DNA from: Pseudomonadota bacterium
GTDB lineage: Bacteria > Pseudomonadota > Gammaproteobacteria > Burkholderiales > Burkholderiaceae_C
Length of the DNA: 64,000 bases
Assembly: GCA_029779845.1 (NCBI GenBank)
Contig: JAKOZT010000137.1
Coordinates: forward strand, 62,001 to 126,000
Reading direction: 5' to 3'
Under the pieces are notes generated by a model. The model was not told the origin of the DNA. It searched no databases and saw only the letters and a list, made by a program, of their open reading frames with translations. A program made the position numbers and the translations under genes. Shown one piece after another: positions 45,134 to 51,873 of this stretch (position 1 is its first letter; every line of letters begins with the position of its first letter).

Positions 45134-45466
45134 TCAGACGCAGCCGGTCGGCTTGGGCAGGCCGGCGATCTTGCAGGCCTGCTTGGCCGGCCCGTAGGGG
45201 AACAGCTCGTAGAGGTACTTGCTGTTGCCCTTGTCGGGCCCGAGCTGCTTGCCGATCGCCTTGGTCAGCACGCGCACGGCCGGGGCGATCTGGTATTCGT
45301 TGTAGTACTCGCGCAGGAAGTTGACGACCTCCCAGTGGTTGGGCGTCATCTCGACGCTTTCGCCCTTGGCGATGACGTCGGCGACGGCCTCGTCCCATTC
45401 GGCGAGGTTGACGAGGTAGCCTTCTTCGTCGGTCTCGTAGCTCTTGCCGTTGACTTCGATGGGCAT
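45134..45466 (-). CDS. dsrC: DsrC, sulfur carrier
   Basis: 110 aa canonical DsrC. The C-terminal arm has both redox-active cysteines, C98 (AKQACKIAG) and C109 (PTGCV). It accepts sulfur from DsrEFH and presents it as persulfide/trisulfide to DsrAB and DsrMK. It sits between dsrH and dsrM as in Allochromatium. Two paralogues without these cysteines are in the window (36476 and 49928). Confidence 0.97.
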   Translation of the reverse strand: MPIEVNGKSYETDEEGYLVNLAEWDEAVADVIAKGESVEMTPNHWEVVNFLREYYNEYQIAPAVRVLTKAIGKQLGPDKGNSKYLYELFPYGPAKQACKIAGLPKPTGCV

Positions 45467-45482
45467 GGTGTTCTCCTAGGGT

Positions 45483-45782
45483 TCAGAGCCAGGTCTGGTT
45501 GTTGGCGTGCTCGGCGACGAGGTCGACGAATCCGGCGTAGTCGACGGCGCCGACGCCGTCGACCAGCGCCGCGGCGACGCCGCGGGCTTCGAGATCGGGT
45601 TTGAGCGCGTAGACCTTCAGGCGCTTCAGGGCTTCGGCCAAGCCGGCGGAGGCGGCGCCGCCGGCGGTGGCGGCGTAGACGCCGTCCTCGATCAGCAGCA
45701 GCGCGTGGCCGTCCTGCGCGAGGCGCAGGCAGCTCGCGAGCGACGTGCTCTGGCGGTGCGACTTGGTGACGATGTGCAGCAA
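45483..45782 (-). CDS. dsrH: DsrH (TusB-like) sulfur relay subunit
   Basis: 99 aa, subunit of the DsrE2F2H2 hexamer. Conserved cysteine C18 in STSLASCLRLA matches the DsrH/TusB active region. 13 bases after dsrF. Confidence 0.92.
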   Translation of the reverse strand: MLHIVTKSHRQSTSLASCLRLAQDGHALLLIEDGVYAATAGGAASAGLAEALKRLKVYALKPDLEARGVAAALVDGVGAVDYAGFVDLVAEHANNQTWL

Positions 45783-45795
45783 GGCAGTCTCCGGA

Positions 45796-46152
45796 TCAGA
45801 AGCTCAGCACCACGTCCTGCCCGGCCATCAGCGCGGCCATCTCGGCGCTGGACAGCAGCTCGACGTCGACGATCAGGTCGTCCTCGGTGAGGCCGCGCGA
45901 CTCGAGCGACTCGCGCTCGACGTACAGCTTCTCGACGTCGTAGCCTTCCAGCGCGCGGTAGGTCTTCGAGTGGTTCTTGATGCCGATGCCGGCGGTGTCC
46001 TGGCCCTTGGCCAGTTCGTAGACGCCGTCGTCGAGGAAGGCCAGGCTCACGTCCTGGTCGAAGGTCGCGGCGATCAGCACCACCTCCAGGCTCTCGAGCG
46101 CGTAGATCGTGCCGTAGGGCGCCTTGCGGTTGACGAACATGAACTTCTTCAT
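45796..46152 (-). CDS. dsrF: DsrF (TusC-like) sulfur relay subunit
   Basis: 118 aa with the DsrE/F fold (FMFVNRKAPYGTIYALESLE; VSLAFLDDGVYELAKGQD). It has no cysteine and is a structural part of DsrEFH. 3 bases after dsrE. Confidence 0.93.
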   Translation of the reverse strand: MKKFMFVNRKAPYGTIYALESLEVVLIAATFDQDVSLAFLDDGVYELAKGQDTAGIGIKNHSKTYRALEGYDVEKLYVERESLESRGLTEDDLIVDVELLSSAEMAALMAGQDVVLSF

Positions 46153-46155
46153 CGT

Positions 46156-46515
46156 TCAGCCTCCGAAGGTGAGCATCCGGTCGGCCTTGATGCCGGAATC
46201 CACCAGCTGGCCGAGCCCGCTGATGCGAAAGCCCGGCGCCAGCACCTCGTCCTTGATGCCGCGGCGCAGCGCGGCGGCGACGCAGACGACGAGGTCCACG
46301 CCGTGCTGCTCCTTCAGCGCCGACCAGCGGTTGACGATGTGGCGGTCGTCCTGCGGCGGCTCGGTGAGCTTGGTCGCGTTGTAGACGCCGTCGTGATAGA
46401 AGAAGACGCGGTGGATCTCGTGCCCCCTGGCGATGGCGGCCTGGCAGAACTGCCAGGCGCTGTCCGCGGCCTGGTGGGTGTAGGGGCCCTCGCTGACGAG
46501 GATGCCGAACTTCAT
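46156..46515 (-). CDS. dsrE: DsrE (TusD-like) sulfur relay subunit
   Basis: 119 aa. The active-site cysteine is exactly at position 78 (VDLVVCVAAALRRG), the persulfide-carrying residue of DsrE. It receives sulfur from TusA/rhodanese and passes it to DsrC. The presence of DsrEFH in a dsr operon is diagnostic of the oxidative (sulfur-oxidizing) pathway. Confidence 0.95.
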   Translation of the reverse strand: MKFGILVSEGPYTHQAADSAWQFCQAAIARGHEIHRVFFYHDGVYNATKLTEPPQDDRHIVNRWSALKEQHGVDLVVCVAAALRRGIKDEVLAPGFRISGLGQLVDSGIKADRMLTFGG

Positions 46516-46528
46516 CGTCGAACCTCGT

Positions 46529-47599
46529 TCAGAAGCGGATGTGCGTCGAGGCGTTCAGGTTGGCCCGCGAGCCGCGCCAGTCGTCGATCAGGTACTTGGT
46601 GAAGGGCAGGTCGCACTTCTCGAAGAAGCGCGGCCAGCCGATGCGCTCGACCCAGTCGGAGACGCGCTCCCAGGAGCGTGCGTCCTCCTTGTAGGTGTAG
46701 AGGATCTTCTTGACGATCGCCGACACCTCGGGCCAGCGCGGCGGGTTGTTGGGCAGGCCGCTGGCGACCATCTTCATGAAGGTCGGCTTGCCGCGCGCAT
46801 TGGAGTTCTTGCCGCCCACCCAGATGGCCAGCTTGGAATGCTCCGGGTCGTTGATCTGCATCGGCGGGCACGGCGGGTAGCAGGCGCCGCAGCAGATGCA
46901 TTTCTTCTCGTCGACCTCCAGCGAGGGCTTGCCGTTGACCAGCGCGGGGCGGATCGCCGCCACCGGGCAGCGCGCCACCACGGCCGGGCGCTCGCAGACG
47001 TTGGCCACCAGGTCGTGGTTGATCTTCGGCGGCTTGGTGTGCTGCACGATGATCGCGATGTCGGCCTGGCCGCCGCAGTTGATCTCGCAGCAGGAGGTCG
47101 AGAGGTGCACGCGGTTGGGCATGTCCTCGCGGATGAACTCGCCGTAGAGCTCGTCCATCAGCGCCTTCACCGCGCCCGAGGCGTCGGTGCCGGGGATGTC
47201 GCAGTGCAGCCAGCCCTGCGTGTGCGCGATCATCGACACCGAGTTACCGGTGCCGCCGACCGGGAAGCCGGCCTGGCTCAGCGACTCGATCAGCGGCTCG
47301 ACCTTGGCCGGGTCGCTGACCATGAACTCGATGTTGCTGCGGATCGTGAAGCGCACGTGGCCTTCGGCGAACCGGTCGGCGATGTCGCACAGCTTGCGGA
47401 TGGTGTAGACGTCCATCTGCCGCTGCGTGCCGGCGCGCACGCTCCACACCTCGTCGCCGCTGTGGGCCACGTGGTGCAGCACGCCGGGGCGGGGGCGATC
47501 GTGGTAGCGCCAGCGGCCGTAGTTCTTCAGCAGCGCCGGGTGCAGGAACGGGCGGTTGTCGGGGACGCCGCTCTCGATGGGGGTGCGCATCTCTGCCAT
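46529..47599 (-). CDS. dsrB: Reverse-type dissimilatory sulfite reductase subunit beta
   Basis: 356 aa. The siroheme/4Fe-4S binding region STSCCEINCGGQADIAI and inserted ferredoxin domain KKCICCGACYPPCPPM are visible, with NSVSMIAHTQGWLHC in the substrate channel. It forms the alpha2beta2 enzyme with DsrA, oxidizing DsrC-bound sulfane sulfur to sulfite. 13 bases after dsrA. Confidence 0.96.
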   Translation of the reverse strand: MAEMRTPIESGVPDNRPFLHPALLKNYGRWRYHDRPRPGVLHHVAHSGDEVWSVRAGTQRQMDVYTIRKLCDIADRFAEGHVRFTIRSNIEFMVSDPAKVEPLIESLSQAGFPVGGTGNSVSMIAHTQGWLHCDIPGTDASGAVKALMDELYGEFIREDMPNRVHLSTSCCEINCGGQADIAIIVQHTKPPKINHDLVANVCERPAVVARCPVAAIRPALVNGKPSLEVDEKKCICCGACYPPCPPMQINDPEHSKLAIWVGGKNSNARGKPTFMKMVASGLPNNPPRWPEVSAIVKKILYTYKEDARSWERVSDWVERIGWPRFFEKCDLPFTKYLIDDWRGSRANLNASTHIRF

Positions 47600-47612
47600 G
47601 GACCGGATCCCT

Positions 47613-48905
47613 TCAGGCTGACTTCTTCGCGTTGAGCCGGGCGACCTCGTCGTCCCAGCCGTCGGTGCGCACGTAGGGGTTGGTGCGCGGGGTGGCGACC
47701 ATGTTCGGGTCGATGTCCACGCCGATGCCCTCGAGGAAGTTCACCAGGCCGATGCGCTCGATCATCTCGCCGGTGCGCTCGTGCTCGAGCGCGTTCTCGG
47801 CGAAGAAGTCGATCACCTTCTGGCCCAGCTCGACCAGCGCCTCGTAGTCTTCCTCGGTCTTCAGCGGCAGGAAGGGAACCACCACCGTGCCCATCAGGTC
47901 GCCGATCTTCAGCGTGCGCTTGCCACCGATCAGGATGGTCGCGCCGGTGTCGGTGCCGTGCGCCAGCGCGCCGGTCATCACGTTGATGCAGTGCATGCAG
48001 CGCACGCAGTTGGCGTTGTCGATCTCCAGCGCGTGGCTGTCGCTGACCTTCACGCTGGAGATGGTCGGGCCCGCGGCCACGTCCTTCACCTCCTTGAGCA
48101 TGATGGTCTTGGTCGGACAGCGCGAGATCACGTTGTTGACCAGCTCGTTCATGCCGTGCGCGTCGAACCACTTGCGCGCCAGACCCTCGTCGGTGCGCAT
48201 GTTGTCGCGCCAGGTGCCGATCACGGCCATGTCCGAGCGCTGGATCGAGTTCATGCAGTCGTTCGAACAGCCGCTGAACTTGAACTTGAACTTGTAGGGC
48301 AGCGCCGGGCGGTGGATGTCGTCGAGGAAGGTGTTGATCACCTGGCGGTGCGCCTTGGCCTCGTCGTAGCAGCTCTGCTCGCAGCGCGCCGCGCCGACGC
48401 AGCTCATCGAGGTGCGCACCGCCGGGCCGGCGCCGCCGAGGTCGAAGCCGAGCTCGTTCAACTCGTCGAAGGCGTCCTGCACCTTGGCGGTGGTGGCGCC
48501 CTGGAACATGATGTCGCCCGACTGGCCGTGGAAGGCGATCAGCCCCGAGCCGTGCTTCTCCCAGATGTCGCACATCCTGCGCAGCACCTCGGTGTTGTAG
48601 TGCATGCCGGCCGGCGGCTGGATGCGCAGCGTGTGGAACTCGGCCGCGTCGGGGAACATCGGCTTGTCGTTCTCGTCCTTCAGCTCGGTGAAGCGCGGGA
48701 TCACGCCGCCGCCGTAGCCGAACACGCCGACCGTGCCGCCCTTCCAGTAGCCCTTGCGGGTGCGGTACGAGGTCTCGAGCTGGCCCATCAGGTCGACCAT
48801 GTAGTCCTTGTCGCCGGCCAGCCGCTTCAGGCCGGTGACGAAGCTCGGCCAGGGGCCGCTCTCGAGTTCGTCGAGCATCGGCGTGGGATGCATCTTCTTG
48901 GCCAT
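47613..48905 (-). CDS. dsrA: Reverse-type dissimilatory sulfite reductase subunit alpha
   Basis: 430 aa. Siroheme-4Fe-4S cysteines are in CVGAARCEQSCYDEAKAH and FSGCSNDCMN, ferredoxin insert in NCVRCMHCINVMTG. It starts the dsrABEFHCMKLJOPN operon. A GGAG-type ribosome site lies upstream (48913-48920 region). The promoter region contains the palindrome at 48984-48997, 79 bases before the ATG. Oxidative direction is inferred from dsrEFH and dsrL in the same operon. Confidence 0.97.
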   Translation of the reverse strand: MAKKMHPTPMLDELESGPWPSFVTGLKRLAGDKDYMVDLMGQLETSYRTRKGYWKGGTVGVFGYGGGVIPRFTELKDENDKPMFPDAAEFHTLRIQPPAGMHYNTEVLRRMCDIWEKHGSGLIAFHGQSGDIMFQGATTAKVQDAFDELNELGFDLGGAGPAVRTSMSCVGAARCEQSCYDEAKAHRQVINTFLDDIHRPALPYKFKFKFSGCSNDCMNSIQRSDMAVIGTWRDNMRTDEGLARKWFDAHGMNELVNNVISRCPTKTIMLKEVKDVAAGPTISSVKVSDSHALEIDNANCVRCMHCINVMTGALAHGTDTGATILIGGKRTLKIGDLMGTVVVPFLPLKTEEDYEALVELGQKVIDFFAENALEHERTGEMIERIGLVNFLEGIGVDIDPNMVATPRTNPYVRTDGWDDEVARLNAKKSA

Positions 48906-48983
48906 CGCATGTCTCCTTGGAGTGGGTGCATCCTAGGTAGCGCCCGGGGCGCGCGCCATCACTCCGGAAGGGAGCACGGGCAC

Positions 48984-48997
48984 TACCCGAATGGGTT
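48984..48997. promoter_or_regulatory. Candidate sulfur-regulon operator, site B (dsrA / accessory operon)
   Basis: TACCC-GAAT-GGGTT, read on the minus strand AACCCATTCGGGTA, matching sites A and C2. It lies in the 168-base divergent gap, about 79 bases before dsrA and 77 before the 49074 gene. Confidence 0.6.
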
Positions 48998-49073
48998 ATC
49001 CGGCGCTCACCCGATGCGGTGATAGACGCACGCGGCCCGCGCCGCGCCCAATGCCCGGCATCAGGAGAAGTGG

Positions 49074-49289
49074 ATGACCCGCGTCACACCGCTGGACAAG
49101 CTGCGCGTGCCCCTGGGCGGCCAGGAGATCGAGCTGCAGCAGATCGACTACGAAGGCGGCGGCATGAGCCTGCTGCGCACGCGCATCCGCGAGAAGAGCC
49201 GCTTCACCGTGTTCGAGGTCGATGCGCGCACCGCCGCCGCCTGGGGGCAGGCGCTGTTGCGCTGGGCCGCGTCGCAGGGGGCGGGTTGA
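49074..49289 (+). CDS. Hypothetical 71-aa protein, first gene of divergent sulfur accessory operon
   Basis: 71 aa, acidic/basic mixed, no cysteine or membrane segment. The core IELQQIDYEGGGMSLLRTRI and FEVDARTAAAWGQALLRWA suggests a small alpha/beta domain. A GGAGAAG ribosome site precedes the ATG. Its stop overlaps the start of the Cas6-like gene. I do not recognise the family. Confidence 0.65.
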   Translation: MTRVTPLDKLRVPLGGQEIELQQIDYEGGGMSLLRTRIREKSRFTVFEVDARTAAAWGQALLRWAASQGAG

Positions 49290-49906
49290 ACGCCGCCGCC
49301 CTGATCGAGCTGGTGTTCCCGCTGCGCGGGCGCGCGCTGCCGCGCGACCACCGCTGGGCGCTGACGCGCGCGCTGTGCGAGGCGCTGCCGGCGCTGGGCG
49401 ACGACCCGCTGGCCGCCGTGCACCCCGTCAGGCTGGTGCATGGCGCGGGCGAGCCGGCGCTGCTGTCGGCGCGTTCGCGGCTGGTGCTGCGCGTCTCGCG
49501 CGAGGCGGCCGCCGCGGCGCAGGCCCTGGCCGGGCGCACGCTCGACGTGGGCGGCTGCGAGATCGGCCTGGGCGCGCCGCAGCGGCGCGAACTGCTGCCG
49601 CACACCACGCTGTATGCGCACTTCGTCGACGCCGGCGCGGCCGACCCGGGCGACGAGGCCGGCTTCCTGGCGGCGATGGGCGACGAGCTGGCGCGGCTGG
49701 AGGTGCGCTGCCAGCGCGTCTGCGGTCGCGAGCAGCGGCTGCGCGGGCCGCAGCGCACGCTGCACGGCTACAGCCTGATGCTGCACGGGCTGCGCGAGGC
49801 GGGCTCGCTGCGCATCCTCGAGCGCGGACTGGGCGCGCACCGGCTGATGGGCTGCGGCGTGTTCGTGCCGCACAAGTCGGCCGCCGCCGTCGGCGAGATC
49901 GATTGA
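49286..49906 (+). CDS. Solitary Cas6/Cmx6-like (type I-MYXAN) protein
   Basis: 206 aa. It strongly resembles the Cmx6 form of the Cas6 CRISPR RNA endonuclease: N-terminal VFPLRGRALPRDHRWALTRA with the candidate catalytic histidine H22, HPVRLVHG, SRLVLRVSRE, ELLPHTTLYAHFV, and the C-terminal glycine-rich RNA-binding loop ERGLGAHRLMGCGVFVPHK. No repeats or other cas genes are present. The TTG start overlaps the upstream stop (TTGA). It is followed 21 bases later by a DsrC paralogue. A non-CRISPR RNA-processing or RNA-binding role is inferred. Confidence 0.75.
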   Translation: MNAAALIELVFPLRGRALPRDHRWALTRALCEALPALGDDPLAAVHPVRLVHGAGEPALLSARSRLVLRVSREAAAAAQALAGRTLDVGGCEIGLGAPQRRELLPHTTLYAHFVDAGAADPGDEAGFLAAMGDELARLEVRCQRVCGREQRLRGPQRTLHGYSLMLHGLREAGSLRILERGLGAHRLMGCGVFVPHKSAAAVGEID

Positions 49907-49927
49907 GACGAAGGAGAGACCCCACCG

Positions 49928-50260
49928 ATGAGCTACACCGTCAATGGCCGCGAACTCGAGACCGACGCGCAGGGCTACCTGCTGGAGGCGGATTTCGGCG
50001 ACGACGTCGTGCCCGTGATCGCGGCGGCCGAAGGCATCACGCTGAACGACGACCACTGGAAGGTCGTCGGCTACCTGCGCGACGAATACCGCGAGCACGG
50101 CCACACGCCGAACTTCCGCAACATGCTCAAGGGGCTGTCGGCCGGCGTGCTGCCGGGCTGCGACAGCAAGTCGCTGTACGACCTGTTCCCGGTCGGGCCC
50201 GCCAAGCAGGGCGCCAAGGTCGCCGGCCTGCCGCAGCCACTGGGCAAAGGCGGGTATTGA
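49928..50260 (+). CDS. DsrC/TusE-family paralogue without redox cysteines
   Basis: 110 aa, the same length as DsrC, with the fold conserved (ETDAQGYLLEADFGDDVVPV; DDHWKVVGYLRDEYREHG; LYDLFPVGPAKQ). In the C-terminal arm C98 becomes Ala (AKQGAKVAG) and C109 is absent (LGKGGY ends). One unrelated cysteine, C78, remains. It therefore cannot do DsrC trisulfide chemistry. An AGGAGAG ribosome site precedes it. It is probably regulatory or structural, or uses C78. Confidence 0.85.
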   Translation: MSYTVNGRELETDAQGYLLEADFGDDVVPVIAAAEGITLNDDHWKVVGYLRDEYREHGHTPNFRNMLKGLSAGVLPGCDSKSLYDLFPVGPAKQGAKVAGLPQPLGKGGY

Positions 50261-50266
50261 TGTTGT

Positions 50267-50326
50267 CGGCCCCCAGGACGCTTCGCGCCGCCCCCCCGAG
50301 GGGGAGCGTCCGGCTCGGGGCGGCCC
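50267..50326. repeat. GC-rich dispersed palindromic element, second copy
   Basis: In the 94-base gap after the DsrC paralogue: GGACGCTTCGCGCCG, CCCCCCCGAGGGGGAGCGTCC. It is related to the 42601 element. The arms GGACGCT / AGCGTCC can pair, giving a strong hairpin inside the operon mRNA. Confidence 0.6.
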
Positions 50327-50354
50327 GGCGCCCGACCCGATCTCACGCTTCGTC

Positions 50355-50966
50355 ATGGCGACTTCACTGCGCCTGAAGGCTCACTGGTTCAAGCCGGAGC
50401 AGGCGAACAACCCGGCGCAGACCGGCAGCGCGATCGCGTTCATCGCCTGGCGCGTGGCCAGGCATGCGATCGAGCGGCTGCGCGAGGCGGGCTTCGACAT
50501 CGACGCCGGGCCGGCTTACTTCGGCGTGATGCGCGAGATGCTGGTGTTCCTGCTCGCCGGGGCCGACCGCATCGCCCACGCCCGCCTCGGCGACGCGGGC
50601 CGCGCGCCGTTCACCACCGCGCTGGTGCTGCGCGGCGCCGAGATCCTCGACGAGAACGAGTCCGATCTGCTCGGCCCGCCGCAGGGCCCGGGCTACGGCG
50701 AGCGCTTCATCGAGCAGTTCAACGTGCTGTCGGGCCACTACGCCGAGTTCGGCTGGAGCGAGGCGGACGGCCCGGACTTCGCCTTCGTGCGCTACCTCGG
50801 CCACCGGCTCGAGCCGATGGTGCCGCAGAAGGACCGCCGCTGGGTGCTCGACCAGGCGATGGCCGTCGAGGTGCCCGAGGCCGTCGGCCTGCTGCAGCGC
50901 GCGATGGACGGCGTGTTCTCCACCGAGCCGCGGCGCGCGCGGCGTGCCTCGATGAGCGGAGAGTGA
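50355..50966 (+). CDS. Hypothetical protein, helical, sulfur accessory operon
   Basis: 203 aa, cytoplasmic, probably mostly alpha-helical, no cysteine. Recognisable segments are LKAHWFKPEQANNPAQTGSA, YFGVMREMLVFLLAGADRIA and FIEQFNVLSGHYAEFGW. I do not recognise the family. Its stop overlaps the start of the dioxygenase gene (GTGA), so it is translated with it. Confidence 0.65.
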   Translation: MATSLRLKAHWFKPEQANNPAQTGSAIAFIAWRVARHAIERLREAGFDIDAGPAYFGVMREMLVFLLAGADRIAHARLGDAGRAPFTTALVLRGAEILDENESDLLGPPQGPGYGERFIEQFNVLSGHYAEFGWSEADGPDFAFVRYLGHRLEPMVPQKDRRWVLDQAMAVEVPEAVGLLQRAMDGVFSTEPRRARRASMSGE

Positions 50967-51868
50967 GCATGCGGCTCGATGCGGCGCCGCGGACGCGGGC
51001 CAACCCTTTCGACCTGGCCGACGAGCGCAGCTACCGCGCCTGGCGCGAGGCCCGGCTGGCCGATGCGCCGCGCAGCCTGGACGCGCTGGTGGTGGCCGTG
51101 CGCGACCCGGCGGCGCTGACCGGCGCCGAGCGCAGCGCGCTGCTGGAACGCGCCGCGCGCTTCAACATGGCGATCTACCGCACCGCGCCGGGCCTGCCGG
51201 ACCCGGCGCTGCCGCGCGCGCTCGGCCGCCAGCTCGGCCTGGTGCGGCTGGATGCGAACTGGCTGGCCGACGAGGAGGGCATCTCGCCGATCACCGTGCG
51301 CGCCGGCGCCGGCCCGGCCGGGGCCTACATCCCCTACACCGACCGCGCGATCCAGTGGCACACCGACGGCTACTACCACCCGGACGAGCGCCGCATCCGC
51401 GGGATGATCCTGCACTGCGTGCGCCCGGCCGCGCACGGCGGCGCCAACCGGCTGCTCGACCCCGAGCTCGCCTACATCGCGCTGCGCGATCTCGACGCCG
51501 CGCACGTGCGCGCGCTCGGCGCGCCGGATGCGATGACCATCCCGGCGCGCACCGACGAAGAAGGCGTGGCGCGCCCCGAGCAGTCCGGCCCGGTCTTCAG
51601 CGTCGATGCAAACGGGCACCTGCACATGCGCTACACCGCCCGCACGCGCAGCATCGCGTGGAAGAACGATGCCGCGACGCAGGCCGCCGTGGCGGCGCTG
51701 CGCGGCGTGCTCGCCACCTCGCCCTTCGTGCTGCGCGGCCGCCTCGAGGCCGGCATGGGGCTGGTGTGCAACAACGTGCTGCACGACCGCGAGGCCTTCG
51801 CCGACGATGCGCGGCGGCCGCGGCTGCTGTACCGCGCGCGCTTCCTCGACCGCTTGGGCGAAGGCTAG
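50963..51868 (+). CDS. TauD/TfdA-type Fe(II)/2-oxoglutarate dioxygenase
   Basis: 301 aa. The Fe ligands HxD are in IQWHTDGYYHP and the distal histidine in CNNVLHDREAF, with a C-terminal 2-oxoglutarate arginine candidate in LLYRARFLDR. TauD enzymes often release sulfite from sulfonates. In this setting an organosulfur substrate or protein/RNA hydroxylation is possible but unproven. GTG 50963 overlaps the previous stop; ATG 50969 is an alternative. Confidence 0.8.
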   Translation: MSMRLDAAPRTRANPFDLADERSYRAWREARLADAPRSLDALVVAVRDPAALTGAERSALLERAARFNMAIYRTAPGLPDPALPRALGRQLGLVRLDANWLADEEGISPITVRAGAGPAGAYIPYTDRAIQWHTDGYYHPDERRIRGMILHCVRPAAHGGANRLLDPELAYIALRDLDAAHVRALGAPDAMTIPARTDEEGVARPEQSGPVFSVDANGHLHMRYTARTRSIAWKNDAATQAAVAALRGVLATSPFVLRGRLEAGMGLVCNNVLHDREAFADDARRPRLLYRARFLDRLGEG

Positions 51869-51873
51869 CCCGC

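Noticed and set aside
49286..49906. A CRISPR array near the Cas6-like gene
   Set aside because: I looked for regularly spaced repeats in the flanking gaps and found none; the window has no other cas gene.
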